From Pseudoxanthomonas sp. SE1 (GTDB taxonomy: Bacteria; Pseudomonadota; Gammaproteobacteria; Xanthomonadales; Xanthomonadaceae), in assembly GCF_029542205.1 (NCBI RefSeq), contig NZ_CP113783.1:310001-374000 (forward strand): 64,000 nucleotides of DNA, written 5' to 3'. How positions within the stretch are numbered: position 1 is the stretch's first letter; the number at the start of each line of letters is the position of its first letter. Of this stretch, positions 1 to 10,707 are shown in pieces. The position numbers and the translations under genes are program-made. A model generated the notes under the pieces. That model was not told where the DNA came from, did no database searches, and saw only the letters and a program-made list of their open reading frames with translations.

Positions 1-1837
1 GGCCGCGCTCCTCCGCGAGCATGCCGAACTCGCGCGCCAGCGTTTCCAGCAGCGGCGCCAGGGCGAAATCGCGCACGCGCGTCGGCAGCGTGCCCGACTC
101 CAGCCGGGCGATGTCCAGCAGGCTGTTGAGGATGGCGTCCTGCGCGGTCAGGGCGTTGTCCACGTGGTCGGCGATCCTCCTGGCCTCGTCGTCGTGCAGG
201 CGTCCGCGCAGCGCCGACACGAACATGCGCGCGGCGTTCAGCGGTTGCAGCAGGTCGTGCACGGCCGAGGCGACGAAGCGGGTCTTGTAGCGGTTGGCGT
301 TCTCCGCCGCCTGCGTGGCGGCGGCGAGCGCGCGGGTGCGTTCCTCGACGCGGCGTTCCAGCGCATCGGCCAGTGAGCGCAGTTCGCGCGCGGCGTTCTT
401 GTAGCTGGTGATGTCGGCGTAGCTGGTGACGAAGCCGCCATCCGGCAACGGGTTGCCGCGGATCTCCAGCACCACGCCGTCGTCCTTCTCGCTCTCGCGC
501 ATGTGCGGCTTGCCGCTGCGAAGATGGTCCAGGCGCCGCTGGATCGCGTCCTCCACCGGGCCCGGCCCCAGCAGGCCGCGGCGTGCGTTGTAGCGGAACA
601 CGTCCTCGATCGGGCGGCCGACGTGGATCAGGTCGGGCGGGAAGCGGAACAGGTCCATGTAGCGCGAATTCCATGCCACCAGCCGCAGGTCGGCATCGAT
701 GATCACCACGCCCTGCGGCAGGTGTTCCAGGCTGCGGCTGAGGCCGGCATCGGCCTGGCGCGCGGCTTCGACGATGCCGTCCTGCGCGGTGCGCAGCTCC
801 TGCGCGTGCTGCTGCAGCACGGCTTCGAGTTCCTCGCGGCTGCGTTGCTGCAGCAGCGCGGTGCGTCGTCGCTGCTGCATGAACAGCGCCAGGAACGCTA
901 GCGCCAGCCAGCCTCCGCCGGCCGCGAGTGCGGCGGTGCGGCCTGCGGCGGTGATCGCCGAGGCGTCGTGCAGCAGATGCAGCTGCCACCCCTCCCCCGG
1001 CAACGACATCGACTGCCACAGCACGGTGCCGGCCAGCGCGGGGTCGGTGAACTGCACGCGCCGCGCGCCATCGTCGGGGGTGGACAGGTCCTGCGATTGC
1101 AGGGGCGTGAGCCGTTGCCGCGCGTACTGGCGGGTGGCGGCCAGTTCACGGCGGTCGGCATCGCTGAGCGCGGTCAGCGTGCGATAGCGCCATCCGTCGC
1201 GGCTGGCGAGGAAGATCACGCCGTGCGCGTCGCTGACCAGCACGATGTCCGGCGTCTGCAACCACTCCTGCTCCAGCGCATCCAGTTCGATCTTGATCAC
1301 CACCAGGCCGGCGACGTCGCCGGCCGGGCCGTCGATCGCCTGCGACAGGAAGTAACCCGGCTCGCCGGTGGTCAGGCCGATGCCGTAGAACTGGCCCCGC
1401 CCGTTGCGCAGCGCCTGTTTCACGTAGGGCCGGAAACTGTAGTCCTCGCCCACGTTGCTGGTGGGCTCGCGCCAGTTGCTGGCCGCCAGCGCGATGCCGC
1501 GACGGTCGATCAGCGTGAGCGTGGACGAACGGGTGACGCTGTTGGCGTCTTCCAGGCGCTGGTTCAACGCGTTGCGACGGGCATCGTCCACCGGCCCGGC
1601 GAGTGCGTCGCGGAGATCCGGGTCCTGCGCCAGCACCTGCGGCAGCGTGCGGTAGCGGTCGATGCGCTGCTGCAGCGCCTGCGCATGCAGGTCGAGCTGG
1701 CGGTCGAGCTGTGCGGTCTCCGCCCGCTGCGCGCGGGTGCCCGCCCAGTGGTAGGCCAGCGCCATCACCAGCAACGCACCGCCCAGGATCGACAGCAGTA
1801 CCAGCAGGATCCGGCGGTGGCGGCGGGCGCGCAGCAT
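1..1837 (-). CDS. PAS-domain sensor histidine kinase (partial, C-terminus outside window)
   Basis: Membrane sensor kinase beginning at an ATG at 1837 and open to the window edge, so only about 612 residues are visible. An N-terminal transmembrane segment (about residues 10-30) is followed by a periplasmic cache-like sensor region and a second hydrophobic segment near residue 290. A PAS domain comes next, with the phrases LEHLPQGVVIIDADLR and WNSRYMDLFRFP, then a coiled coil ending in RVEERT, then a HisKA box whose phospho-acceptor His lies in SAVHDLLQPLNAAR. This H-box type is typical of xanthomonad/NahK-like hybrid kinases, which usually carry a C-terminal receiver; that part is not visible. 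It is transcribed divergently from dctA across a 134-bp gap, so sensing C4-dicarboxylates is a reasonable inference but is not shown by the sequence. Confidence 0.85.
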   Translation of the reverse strand, partial: MLRARRHRRILLVLLSILGGALLVMALAYHWAGTRAQRAETAQLDRQLDLHAQALQQRIDRYRTLPQVLAQDPDLRDALAGPVDDARRNALNQRLEDANSVTRSSTLTLIDRRGIALAASNWREPTSNVGEDYSFRPYVKQALRNGRGQFYGIGLTTGEPGYFLSQAIDGPAGDVAGLVVIKIELDALEQEWLQTPDIVLVSDAHGVIFLASRDGWRYRTLTALSDADRRELAATRQYARQRLTPLQSQDLSTPDDGARRVQFTDPALAGTVLWQSMSLPGEGWQLHLLHDASAITAAGRTAALAAGGGWLALAFLALFMQQRRRTALLQQRSREELEAVLQQHAQELRTAQDGIVEAARQADAGLSRSLEHLPQGVVIIDADLRLVAWNSRYMDLFRFPPDLIHVGRPIEDVFRYNARRGLLGPGPVEDAIQRRLDHLRSGKPHMRESEKDDGVVLEIRGNPLPDGGFVTSYADITSYKNAARELRSLADALERRVEERTRALAAATQAAENANRYKTRFVASAVHDLLQPLNAARMFVSALRGRLHDDEARRIADHVDNALTAQDAILNSLLDIARLESGTLPTRVRDFALAPLLETLAREFGMLAEERG

Positions 1838-1971
1838 GGGGCAAGTCTACGGGCGGCGCCGCCGCCGGAGTGTGGGCTAGTACCAATAGGTTATCGGTGC
1901 GGCGGCGATGCGGGGGTACAACATGCCGGCCACCGATCCGGGTGGCGTCGCCATCCGTTCGGAGTTGACCC

Positions 1972-3327
1972 ATGCACCTGGCCGATACGCCCTACACGCC
2001 GCCGCCGCGCCAGCCGCTGTACAGGCAGCTGTACTTCCAGGTGATCGTGGCCATCGTGCTGGGCGCGCTGCTGGGGCACTTCGAGCCCGCGTTCGCCGAA
2101 TCGATGAAGCCGCTGGGCGATGCCTTCATCAAGCTGGTGAAGATGATCATCGCGCCGGTGATCTTCCTGACCATCGTCACCGGCATCGCCGGCATGACCC
2201 ATCTGCGCACGGTGGGCCGCGTGTTCGCCAAGGCGATGGCGTACTTCCTGTTCTTCTCCACGCTCGCGCTGGTGATCGGCATGATCGTGGCGCACGTGGT
2301 GCAGCCCGGCGCCGGCATGAACATCAATCCGGCCGACCTGGACCAGTCCGCGGTGCAGAACTACGTGCAGAAATCGCACGAGCTGTCGCTGGTCGGCTTC
2401 CTGATGGACATCATCCCGAAGACGCTGGTCAGCCCGCTGGTGGGCGACAACATCCTGCAGGTGCTGTTCGTGGCGGTACTGTTCGGCCTGTCGCTGGCGC
2501 TGGTGGGCGAGAAGGGCCGGCCGGTGCTGAACCTGCTGGAAGCGCTGACCGCGCCGGTGTTCCGGCTGGTGCACATCCTGATGCGTGCGGCGCCGATCGG
2601 TGCGTTCGGCGCCATCGCCTTCACCATCGGCAAATACGGCGTGGGCATGCTGGTCAACCTGGCGTGGCTGGTGGGCTCGTTCTATCTGACTTCGCTGCTG
2701 TTCGTGATCGTCATCCTCGGCCTGGTGTCGTGGTGGTGCGGGTTCTCGATCTTCCGCCTGATCCGCTACCTCAAGGCCGAACTGCTGCTGGTGCTGGGCA
2801 CGTCCTCGTCCGAATCCGCGCTGCCCTCGCTGATGGAGAAGATGGAGCGCGCCGGTGCGTCCAAATCGGTGGTCGGGCTGGTCGTGCCGACGGGTTACTC
2901 GTTCAACCTCGACGGCACCAACATCTACATGACGCTGGCTGCGTTGTTCATCGCGCAGGCCACCAACACCGAACTGAGCCTGGGCCACCAGATCATGCTG
3001 CTGCTGGTGGCGATGCTGAGCTCGAAGGGCGCCGCGGGCGTGACCGGCGCCGGCTTCATCACGCTGGCGGCCACGCTCGCCGTGGTGCCCGAAGTACCCG
3101 TCGCCGGCATGGCGCTGATCCTCGGCATCGACCGCTTCATGAGCGAGTGCCGCTCGCTGACCAATTTCACCGGTAACGCGGTGGCCACGCTGGTGGTCGC
3201 GCGCTGGGAGAACGCGCTCGACCGCGACGCGCTGGCGCGCGCACTGGGCGGTCCGTCCGCACCGATCGCCGCCGCGCCGGATCCGGCCGCAGGCCCGGGC
3301 GACCCGACACGACTCACGGCCGACTGA
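1972..3327 (+). CDS. dctA: C4-dicarboxylate:cation symporter DctA
   Basis: Inner-membrane carrier of the dicarboxylate/amino acid:cation symporter (DAACS) family, 451 aa, normal length for DctA. It takes up succinate, fumarate and malate with cations. Typical features are the N-terminal [17 protein letters not shown] helix, [18 protein letters not shown], the serine-rich hairpin [13 protein letters not shown], the substrate-binding stretch [14 protein letters not shown], and the late [16 protein letters not shown] helix with its conserved Asn. The start at 1972 gives the usual short cytosolic N-terminus; an upstream ATG in another frame is a shadow. The sensor kinase lies divergently upstream, a likely regulatory pairing. 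Confidence 0.95.
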   Translation: MHLADTPYTPPPRQPLYRQLYFQVIVAIVLGALLGHFEPAFAESMKPLGDAFIKLVKMIIAPVIFLTIVTGIAGMTHLRTVGRVFAKAMAYFLFFSTLALVIGMIVAHVVQPGAGMNINPADLDQSAVQNYVQKSHELSLVGFLMDIIPKTLVSPLVGDNILQVLFVAVLFGLSLALVGEKGRPVLNLLEALTAPVFRLVHILMRAAPIGAFGAIAFTIGKYGVGMLVNLAWLVGSFYLTSLLFVIVILGLVSWWCGFSIFRLIRYLKAELLLVLGTSSSESALPSLMEKMERAGASKSVVGLVVPTGYSFNLDGTNIYMTLAALFIAQATNTELSLGHQIMLLLVAMLSSKGAAGVTGAGFITLAATLAVVPEVPVAGMALILGIDRFMSECRSLTNFTGNAVATLVVARWENALDRDALARALGGPSAPIAAAPDPAAGPGDPTRLTAD

Positions 3328-3365
3328 CACCGGCCACACCACGTCTTCAGAGGAGGGACTGAACG

Positions 3366-6300
3366 ATGCACAACTTCAACCGACGCGCCGCCCCGTTGCG
3401 GAGCAGCCTGACCCTGGCCCTGTTGGCGGTGATCCACGCCGCCGCGGCGCAGGACACCACGCCCCCGGCCGAGCCCGTACCGCAGTCGGCGTCCACGGAA
3501 GAGACGACCAACCTCGACACGGTGGTCGTGGTCGGCTCGCACATCCAGGGCGCGTCCACCACCGATGCGCTGCCGGTGATGGTGGTCGGCGCGGAGCAGA
3601 TCGATGCCGCCGGTGCGATCTCCGGCGACGAACTGATGCGCACCATCCCGCAGATGGGCGACGTGCTGTTCGATTCGTCCAACAATCCGCAGACCAGCAA
3701 TGCGGCGCGCGGTGACGTCAATTCGGTCAATCTGCGTTCGCTGGGCGTCGGCAACACCCTGGTGCTGCTCAACGGCCGCCGGCTGGTGCAGCACCCGACC
3801 AGCCAGGGCACGTCGGACACGGGCACCGTGCCCGTACAGAGTTTCAACTCGAACGCGCTGCCGGTATCGGGCCTGGACCGCATGGAGATCCTGCTGGACG
3901 GTGCGGCCGCGATCTACGGCGCCGATGCCGTGGCCGGCGTGGTGAACACCGTGCTGCAGACCGACTTCGACGGGGTCAGTGGCAGCACGCGCTACGGCAG
4001 CGCCGAAGGCACCGGCATGCACGAGTTCGAGGTCAACCTGTTCGCGGGCCACAACTACGATCGCGGCAACGTGTCGGCGTTCCTCAACTACACCGACCGC
4101 TCGGAACTGATGGCGGCCGACCAGGACTTCACCGAGACGGACGATCTGCGCGGACTGTTCGCGGACTATCCGGATTTCGCCGGCCTGTCCTCGCTCGACG
4201 GCCGCTCCTCGCACACGCCATGGGCGCGCCTGAGCGTCGGCCCGCGCGCGGTGATCCGCTCCAACGGGACGGCGGTGACCAACAGTTCCGGCGCCTTCCG
4301 CATCCAGCCGTCGGACTTCGGCTGCGGCGTCAGCCTCGGCAACGACCTGTGCCTGTCCAGCGGCAACCACAACTTCAACACCACCAATCGGGAGATGCGC
4401 TACGACACGCGCCATGGCACCACGGTGCGGCCGTCGGTGGAGCGCATCAACCTGTTCCTCACCGGTCACCACGCGATCAGCGACAGCGTGGAGGCCTTCG
4501 GCGAAGTCGGCTTCTACCACGCGGTCAGCGAGGCCCTGCAGCCGCCGGTGGTCAACCTCAACAGCCTGTGGATCCCGGCCAGCAACTACTGGAATCCGTT
4601 CGGCGCGGCCACGCTGCCCGACGGCACGCCGAATCCGAACCGCCTGCCCGGCCTGACCAACGTACCCGCCGCCGGTCTGCCGGTGCAGATGAGCAACTAC
4701 CGCTACGTCGACACCGGCTTCCAGCGCGTGCGGGTGGAAAACTACCAGGCGCGCTTCCTCGCCGGCCTGCGCGGCGAATGGAGCGGCTGGAACTGGGAGA
4801 CCGCGTTGCTGTATTCCGAAGCCGAGGCCGAGGACCGTTCGCCCAACATCAACATGACCCTGTTGCAGCAGCAGCTGGCGCTGTCCACGCCGGATGCCTA
4901 CAACCCGTTCAGTGGCGGCTGCGTATCCACGCCGACCTACGGCGATTGCTCGCCGAGTTCGCAGGCGGCTGTCGACGGCATCGTGTTCGACCTGGTGCGC
5001 GAGTCGCGTACCACGCTGACCATGGCCGATTTCAAGATGAGCCGCGGCGATCTGTTCGCGCTGCCTGCCGGCAATGTCGGCGTGGCCTTCGGCGCCGAAG
5101 CGCGCCGCGAGACGCAACGCGACGACCGCGACGCCAACCTCGACGGCACCAACACCTTCACCGACATGGTCACCGGCGAGACCAACCTCAGCAACGTCGC
5201 GGCGGTCAGCCCCAATCCCGACACGCGCGGCTCGCGCAATGTCGGCTCCGCGTACGTCGAGTTCGCCGTGCCGCTGGTGTCGGAGGACATGGGCATTCCG
5301 CTGGTGCATCGCCTGGACATGCAGTTGGCGGGTCGCTACGAGCACTACTCCGACTTCGGTTCCGTCGCCAAGCCCAAGGTCGCGCTGGCCTGGGATCTGG
5401 TGGAAGGCCTGCGCCTGCGCGGCTCGTACTCCGAAGGCTTCCGTGCGCCCAACCTGGAGCAGACCAACGCCACCCAGTACGCGCGCCTGGCCAGCGGCGT
5501 GGACCACATCCGTTGCGAAGCCGACCTTCGCGCCGGTCGTATCGCGTCGTTCAGCGAGTGCGGCCAGAGCACGTCCGGTGCCTCGCTGCTGGTGGCCGGC
5601 AACCCGGACCTGGAGCCGGAGGAAAGCACCAACACCTCGTTCGGCGTGGTGTTCCAGCCGGCCTTCATCCCCGAGCGCTTCGGCAGCTTCACCTTCACCG
5701 TCGACCGCTGGAAGATCAAGCAGGAAAAGATCGTCGGCCTGCTCGGCGCGCAGACCGCGCTGACGGTGGACTATCTGGCGCGCGTGGGCGGCGGCAGCAA
5801 CCCGCTTGTGGTGCGTGACGCGCCCACGCAGGAGGACATCGACGCCTTCGCCGGCACCGGCATCGACCCGGTCGGCCAGGTCATCGCCATCAACGACCGC
5901 TTCATCAACCTGCAGCCGCAGACCGCGGGCGGGCTGGACTTCGGCGTGGACTGGTCGCTGCGGCGCACGCGCTTCGGCTCGTTCTCGGTCAACCTCAACG
6001 CGACCCGCCTGCTGGAGTTCACCCGCGATCCGGGCGATATCGTCAATGCGCTGTACGCGGCGCGTGCGGCCGGCACGATCGATCCGCTCACGCCGCTCCC
6101 CGACTCCACCCAGCTGATCGGACAGAACGGCCGGCCGGAATGGCGTGCGACCGGTTCGCTGACGTGGAACAAGGCCGCATGGCGCGTGGGCTACTCCGCG
6201 CAGTACATGAGTTCGTTCGAACAGCCGCAGCTGCTCGGTATCTCCGGCGATCCGTGGGTCGTCGAGGACCGGTTGACGCACAATCTCTACGGCCAGTACC

Positions 6301-6443
6301 GCTTCGTCGATGGCACCGCGGTGCGCCTGGGCGTGCGCGACCTGACCGACGAGGGCCCGTCGCTGGCCGACGGTGGCTATCGCGGTTCGCTGCACAATCC
6401 GTGGGGCCGGTACTGGTACGTCAACATCAGCCGTTCGTTCTGA
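3366..6443 (+). CDS. TonB-dependent outer-membrane receptor
   Basis: A 1025-aa outer-membrane active transporter. It has a signal peptide (about residues 1-31, ending near HAAAAQ), a TonB-box-like stretch around LDTVVVVGSHI, and a plug domain with ELMRTIPQMGDVLF, VNLRSLGVGNTLVLLNGRRL and the plug end DGAAAIYGADAVAGVVN. A long beta-barrel follows, with the usual ARG-rich barrel phrase LRGSYSEGFRAPNLEQ and a terminal aromatic strand ending in RSF. A purine-rich ribosome site (AGAGGAGGG) sits just before the ATG. The xanthomonad families of this type take up varied ligands, and the ligand here cannot be read from sequence. The next gene, a secreted hydrolase, starts 14 nt after the stop, suggesting co-transcription. 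Confidence 0.93.
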   Translation: MHNFNRRAAPLRSSLTLALLAVIHAAAAQDTTPPAEPVPQSASTEETTNLDTVVVVGSHIQGASTTDALPVMVVGAEQIDAAGAISGDELMRTIPQMGDVLFDSSNNPQTSNAARGDVNSVNLRSLGVGNTLVLLNGRRLVQHPTSQGTSDTGTVPVQSFNSNALPVSGLDRMEILLDGAAAIYGADAVAGVVNTVLQTDFDGVSGSTRYGSAEGTGMHEFEVNLFAGHNYDRGNVSAFLNYTDRSELMAADQDFTETDDLRGLFADYPDFAGLSSLDGRSSHTPWARLSVGPRAVIRSNGTAVTNSSGAFRIQPSDFGCGVSLGNDLCLSSGNHNFNTTNREMRYDTRHGTTVRPSVERINLFLTGHHAISDSVEAFGEVGFYHAVSEALQPPVVNLNSLWIPASNYWNPFGAATLPDGTPNPNRLPGLTNVPAAGLPVQMSNYRYVDTGFQRVRVENYQARFLAGLRGEWSGWNWETALLYSEAEAEDRSPNINMTLLQQQLALSTPDAYNPFSGGCVSTPTYGDCSPSSQAAVDGIVFDLVRESRTTLTMADFKMSRGDLFALPAGNVGVAFGAEARRETQRDDRDANLDGTNTFTDMVTGETNLSNVAAVSPNPDTRGSRNVGSAYVEFAVPLVSEDMGIPLVHRLDMQLAGRYEHYSDFGSVAKPKVALAWDLVEGLRLRGSYSEGFRAPNLEQTNATQYARLASGVDHIRCEADLRAGRIASFSECGQSTSGASLLVAGNPDLEPEESTNTSFGVVFQPAFIPERFGSFTFTVDRWKIKQEKIVGLLGAQTALTVDYLARVGGGSNPLVVRDAPTQEDIDAFAGTGIDPVGQVIAINDRFINLQPQTAGGLDFGVDWSLRRTRFGSFSVNLNATRLLEFTRDPGDIVNALYAARAAGTIDPLTPLPDSTQLIGQNGRPEWRATGSLTWNKAAWRVGYSAQYMSSFEQPQLLGISGDPWVVEDRLTHNLYGQYRFVDGTAVRLGVRDLTDEGPSLADGGYRGSLHNPWGRYWYVNISRSF

Positions 6444-6456
6444 GGAAGCCCTTTCG

Positions 6457-7755
6457 ATGCGCCTGAGCCGTCACTGGATCACCGTCGCGTTCGCCCTGCT
6501 GGCGGCCAGTGCGCTGCCAGACGGCGCGGTGGCCGCCGATTCAGAGGCGACGTTCGCGCCGGTCACGTGTCCGGCCTCGGTCGGCCCGCAGGTCGACTGC
6601 CATGAGGCGCAGGACGCGAACGGGGCCTGGATGATGGTGGCGATGCCACGCACCTGGAACCGCAGGCTGATCGTGCATGCGCACGGCGGTCCACGGCTCG
6701 GTGCACCGGAAGCGGGGGATTCCGCCGAGGACCTGGATCGCTTCGCGGTGATGGTGCGTGCCGGCTATGCGTGGATCGGCAGCACCTACCGCCGCGGCGG
6801 CTATGGCGTGCGCATGGCGGCCGCCGATGTGGAGACGAGCCGCCGTGCGTTCTGGGCGCACTGGGGCCGCCCGCAGCGCACGCTGCTGCATGGACAGTCG
6901 TGGGGCGGCAACGTGGCGGCGAAGGCAGCCGAGCTGCATGCGCTCGACATCGACGGGCGCGCCAACTACGACGGCGTGTTGACCACCAACGGCATGCTGT
7001 TCGGCGGCACGCGCGGTTACGGCTTCCGCGCCGACCTGCGCGCGGTCTACCAGTACTACTGCCGCAACCATCCGGCAGCGGAGGAAACGCAGTATCCGCT
7101 CTGGCAGGGCCTGCCTGCCGATGCGCGGATGACGCGCGACGATCTGCGCGCACGCGTCAACGCCTGTACCGGCGTCGATCTCGCCGAGGCGAAGCGTTCG
7201 CCCGATCAGTCGGCCAGGCTGCGCGACATCCTCGCGGTGACCGGTGTCGCGGAAAAACAGCTCGTTTCCCACCTGGCATGGGGCACGTTCCACTTCCAGG
7301 ACCTGGTGCACAAGCGCCTGGGTGGACGCAATCCGTTCGACAACGCGAAGACGGTCTACCGCGGCTCGCATGACGACACGGCGCTGAACGCCGGCGTCGA
7401 GCGCTTCACCGCCGACCCCGCCGCCGTCGCCGCGCTGGCCTACGACGCCGATCTCTCCGGGCTGATCGTGCTGCCCACCGTCACCGTGCACGCGCGCCAC
7501 GATCCCACGGTGTCGTACCAAGCCGATGCCGCCTACGCGGCCACCGTCGATGCGGCCGGCCGCGGCCATCTGCTCTTGCAGGCACTCACGGACGAACGCG
7601 ACCACAGCCGCCTGCAGGATGCGACGTATCTCACCGCATTGCAGGTGCTGGAAACCTGGCTGGACAGCAGTGTGCGACCACCGGCCGATGCATTCCGCGA
7701 GACCTGCGGCCGCCTGTCGCAGACGCGCGACGCCTGCCGCTTCATCGCGCCCTGA
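6457..7755 (+). CDS. Secreted alpha/beta hydrolase
   Basis: A 432-aa exported hydrolase. I chose the ATG at 6457 because it opens a clear signal peptide (MRLSRHWITVAFALLAASA, cleavage near AVAA) just after the TonB receptor stop. The alpha/beta-hydrolase signature is visible: HAHGGP near the oxyanion strand, nucleophile elbow GQSWGG, an acid in ARHDP, and a candidate His in DERDHS. Substrate is unknown; an ester or peptide that also serves as ligand for the upstream receptor is inference from context only. The downstream maeB gene begins 115 nt later with its own leader. Confidence 0.8.
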   Translation: MRLSRHWITVAFALLAASALPDGAVAADSEATFAPVTCPASVGPQVDCHEAQDANGAWMMVAMPRTWNRRLIVHAHGGPRLGAPEAGDSAEDLDRFAVMVRAGYAWIGSTYRRGGYGVRMAAADVETSRRAFWAHWGRPQRTLLHGQSWGGNVAAKAAELHALDIDGRANYDGVLTTNGMLFGGTRGYGFRADLRAVYQYYCRNHPAAEETQYPLWQGLPADARMTRDDLRARVNACTGVDLAEAKRSPDQSARLRDILAVTGVAEKQLVSHLAWGTFHFQDLVHKRLGGRNPFDNAKTVYRGSHDDTALNAGVERFTADPAAVAALAYDADLSGLIVLPTVTVHARHDPTVSYQADAAYAATVDAAGRGHLLLQALTDERDHSRLQDATYLTALQVLETWLDSSVRPPADAFRETCGRLSQTRDACRFIAP

Positions 7756-7870
7756 GGCGTGCCTGCACGCGCCACGCGTGACGCAGCGCCGCAATCGGCC
7801 GGGTCCGGCCATCACGGGGAAGGAGTAGAATCGCCGCTCCCCCGCCTTCACCACAGGCACCGTTTCCGCA

Positions 7871-10168
7871 ATGACGAACGACGATTTCAAGCAGGCCGCG
7901 CTGGAATACCACCGCCTGTCTCCGCCCGGCAAGATCAAGGTCGCGCCGACCAAGCCGATGCTCACCCAGCGCGACCTGGCGCTGGCGTACTCGCCTGGCG
8001 TGGCCTACGCCTGCGAGGCCATCGTCGAGGATCCCAACACCGCCAGCGAGCTCACCGCGCGCGGCAACCTGGTGGCCGTGGTCACCAACGGCACCGCCGT
8101 GCTGGGCCTGGGCAACATCGGCCCGCTGGCCGGCAAGCCGGTGATGGAAGGCAAGGGCGTGCTGTTCCAGAAGTTCGCCGGCATCGACGTGTTCGACATC
8201 GAGATCAACGAGACCGACCCGGACAAGCTGGTCGACATCATCGCCTCGCTCGAACCGACCTTCGGCGGCATCAACCTGGAAGACATCAAGGCGCCGGAGT
8301 GCTTCATCGTCGAGCGCAAGCTGCGCGAGCGGATGAGCATCCCGGTGTTCCATGACGACCAGCATGGCACGGCGATCATCGTCGGCGCGGCAGTGGTCAA
8401 TGCGCTGGAAGTGGTCGGCAAGAAGATCGGCGACGTGAAGCTGGCCACCAGCGGCGCCGGCGCCGCCGGCATCGCCTGCCTGGACATGCTGGTGGCGCTG
8501 GGCCTGAAGCCAGAGAACATCCTGGCCTTCGACCGCGACGGCGTGATCTACACGGGTCGCCCGAACCTCGACCCGGACAAGGCGCGTTACGCCCGCCCCA
8601 CCGACAAGCGCACGCTGGCCGAGATCGTGGACGGCGCGGATATCTTCCTGGGCCTGTCGGCCGGCGGCATCCTCAAGCCGGAGATGGTCGCCACGATGGC
8701 CGACAAGCCGGTCATCCTGGCGCTGGCCAATCCGAATCCCGAGATCTCCCCGGCCGATGCCAAGGCCGTGCGCCCGGACGTCATCATCGGCACCGGCCGC
8801 AGCGATTACCCGAACCAGGTCAACAACGCGCTCTGCTTCCCGTACATCTTCCGCGGCGCACTGGACGTGGGCGCCACGGTCATCAACGAGGAGATGAAGG
8901 TCGCGTGCGTGCATGCCATCGCCAAGCTCGCGCGGCGCGAAGCCTCCGACCTGGGCAGCGCCTACGGCGACGACGTGCCGTGCTTCGGCCCCGAGTACCT
9001 GATCCCGCGCCCGTTCGACCCGCGCCTGCTGGTGGAAGTGGCCGCGGCGGTGGCACAGGCCGCGATGGATTCCGGCGTGGCACTGCGCCCGATCCCGGAC
9101 ATGTGGGCCTACCGCGAGAAGCTGGGCCAGTTCGTCTACCGCACCAGCCTGATGATGAAACCGGTCTACGACCGCGCGCGTGCCGACAAGAAGCGCGTGG
9201 TCTATGCCGAGGGCGAAGAGGAGACCGTGCTGCGCGCCGTGCAGACCGTGATCGACGAAGGCCTGGCCTTCCCGATCCTGATCGGCCGCCCCGAGGTGAT
9301 CGATGCGCGCATCGAGCGCCTGGGCCTGCGCATGCGCGCGGGCGTGGATTTCGAACTGACCAACCAGAACGACGATCCCCGCTTCAACGACTACTGGCAG
9401 CACTACCACGCACTGACCGCACGCCGTGGCGTGACGCCGGCGGCGGCGAAGAACCTGATGCGTTCGCGCCCCACGCTGATCGCCGCGGTGATGGTGGCGC
9501 GCGGCGAGGCCGATGCGCTGGTGAGCGGCATCGTCGGGCGCTTCCACAAGAAGCTCGGCTACGTGCGCAGCGTGATCCCGCTGGACCCGGGCGTACAGTC
9601 GACCTCGGCGATGACCGGCGTGATCAACAACCAGGGGGCGTACTTCTTCCTGGATACGCACGTGCAGGACAACCCGACCGCCGAGCAGATCGCCGAAGCC
9701 ACGCTGCAGGCGGCTTATCGCCTGAAGCTGTTCGGCATCGAGCCGCGCATCGCGCTGCTGTCGCACGCCAACTTCGGCAGCCACGAGACCGCCAGTGCGG
9801 TGAAGATGCGGCACGTGCGCGAACTGCTGCTCAAACGCAAGCCGGACCTCAATGTGGACGGCGAGATGCAGGGCGACACTGCCTGGGATGAAGTGCTGCG
9901 CAACCGCATCATGCCGGGCAGCACGCTGACCGGGCGCGCCAACCTGTTCGTGCTGCCCAACCTGGACGCCGCCAACATCACCTACAACATGGTGCGCGTG
10001 GTCACCGACGGCGTGGCCATCGGCCCGATCCTGATGGGCATCTCCAAGCCGGTGCACATCCTGACCACCAGCGCCACGCCGCGCCGCGTGATCAACATGA
10101 CCGCCATCGCCGCCGTGGACGCGCAGATCCGCCAGCAGCGCGAAGCCGAGCGCAACGGGCCGGGTTGA
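7871..10168 (+). CDS. maeB: NADP-dependent malic enzyme with C-terminal phosphotransacetylase domain
   Basis: A 765-aa bifunctional-type malic enzyme that decarboxylates malate to pyruvate with NADP. The N-terminal malic domain contains [22 protein letters not shown] and the nucleotide-binding [19 protein letters not shown] is the late malic-enzyme signature. Residues from about 440 onward ([17 protein letters not shown] to the end) form a phosphate acetyl/butyryl-transferase-like domain, which in MaeB proteins is regulatory and not reliably catalytic. Length matches the family. A strong intrinsic terminator follows 22 nt after the stop, so it is the last gene of its transcript. Confidence 0.96.
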   Translation: MTNDDFKQAALEYHRLSPPGKIKVAPTKPMLTQRDLALAYSPGVAYACEAIVEDPNTASELTARGNLVAVVTNGTAVLGLGNIGPLAGKPVMEGKGVLFQKFAGIDVFDIEINETDPDKLVDIIASLEPTFGGINLEDIKAPECFIVERKLRERMSIPVFHDDQHGTAIIVGAAVVNALEVVGKKIGDVKLATSGAGAAGIACLDMLVALGLKPENILAFDRDGVIYTGRPNLDPDKARYARPTDKRTLAEIVDGADIFLGLSAGGILKPEMVATMADKPVILALANPNPEISPADAKAVRPDVIIGTGRSDYPNQVNNALCFPYIFRGALDVGATVINEEMKVACVHAIAKLARREASDLGSAYGDDVPCFGPEYLIPRPFDPRLLVEVAAAVAQAAMDSGVALRPIPDMWAYREKLGQFVYRTSLMMKPVYDRARADKKRVVYAEGEEETVLRAVQTVIDEGLAFPILIGRPEVIDARIERLGLRMRAGVDFELTNQNDDPRFNDYWQHYHALTARRGVTPAAAKNLMRSRPTLIAAVMVARGEADALVSGIVGRFHKKLGYVRSVIPLDPGVQSTSAMTGVINNQGAYFFLDTHVQDNPTAEQIAEATLQAAYRLKLFGIEPRIALLSHANFGSHETASAVKMRHVRELLLKRKPDLNVDGEMQGDTAWDEVLRNRIMPGSTLTGRANLFVLPNLDAANITYNMVRVVTDGVAIGPILMGISKPVHILTTSATPRRVINMTAIAAVDAQIRQQREAERNGPG

Positions 10169-10190
10169 TCGGCCTGCGATGCCCGGAAAT

Positions 10191-10217
10191 AAAACGCCCC
10201 GCATGCGGGGCGTTTTT
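10191..10217 (+). terminator. Intrinsic terminator after maeB
   Basis: A perfect palindrome at 10191-10216 (left arm AAAACGCCCCGC, right arm its complement sharing the central ATGC) runs directly into five T residues (10213-10217). It lies just after the maeB stop and, because the left arm starts with four A, may also work for the convergent STAS gene. Confidence 0.9.
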
Positions 10218-10229
10218 GTGTTGTGGCTC

Positions 10230-10317
10230 CTGTAGGAGCGACGTAAGTCGCGACCGCATGAATCACGTGTCCAAGGTATCTGATGGCATGCGGTCGCGAC
10301 TCACGTCGCTCCTACAG
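10230..10317. repeat. Inverted pair of REP-like repeats
   Basis: Two 31-nt elements in opposite orientation, 10230-10260 and 10287-10317, differ at one base. Each begins CTGTAGGAGCGACGT and contains CGCGACCGCATG. The same GTAGGAGCG-type repeat is common between genes in Xanthomonadaceae. The pair could fold into a long hairpin between the convergent maeB and STAS genes. Confidence 0.85.
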
Positions 10318-10323
10318 ACGCCG

Positions 10324-10707
10324 TCAGGCTTCTTCCTCGCCATCCAGGATCCGCCGCTGCAGCGCATCCAGATAGGCGTCGGCGTCGGCGGTGGATTCGA
10401 AGATCTCGTCCATCGGCACGGCCTGCACGATCTCGATGACCTTGCGGATCTGCTCCTGCGGGTGCACCACCAGCAGGCGGCCTTCATGCGGGGCCAGGGC
10501 CTTGCGGGCCTTCAGGATGCTGCGCACGCCGGCGCTGCTGATGTAGTCCAGGTGGGCCAGGTCCAGCACCAGCGCCTGCGGGCGGGCAGCCAGCATCGGC
10601 GCCAGCTGTTCGTCCAGCTGTGCGTGGCTGACGGTATCCAGGCGGCCGCTGAGCAGCACGTACTGGTTGCCGTTGACCGGCGGATAGATCTCAATCTCCA
10701 GCGTCAT
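10324..10707 (-). CDS. STAS-domain anti-sigma factor antagonist (copy A)
   Basis: A 127-aa single STAS domain of the SpoIIAA/RsbV class. It should bind and sequester an anti-sigma-type kinase when unphosphorylated; the phospho-acceptor region is DYISSAGVRS. A C-terminal tail after about residue 95 is predicted helical and ends in acidic DGEEEA. It is clearly homologous to the next STAS gene upstream in transcription (shared GRLDT, YISSAG, SI-KARK-LAPH, EIF-STA-ADAYLD), indicating tandem duplication. It is the last gene of the partner-switching cluster, separated from copy B by 111 nt that could hold its own promoter. Confidence 0.85.
   Translation of the reverse strand: MTLEIEIYPPVNGNQYVLLSGRLDTVSHAQLDEQLAPMLAARPQALVLDLAHLDYISSAGVRSILKARKALAPHEGRLLVVHPQEQIRKVIEIVQAVPMDEIFESTADADAYLDALQRRILDGEEEA

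Noticed and set aside
1838..1971. Sigma-54 promoter for dctA
   Set aside because: I looked for the GG-N10-GC core with flanking consensus and found no convincing match.
2925..6395. A 1156-codon open frame on the minus strand opposite dctA and the TonB receptor
   Set aside because: It is antisense to two clear genes, is full of low-complexity His/Gln/Arg/Ala sequence, and shows no domain. High GC leaves such frames open by chance.
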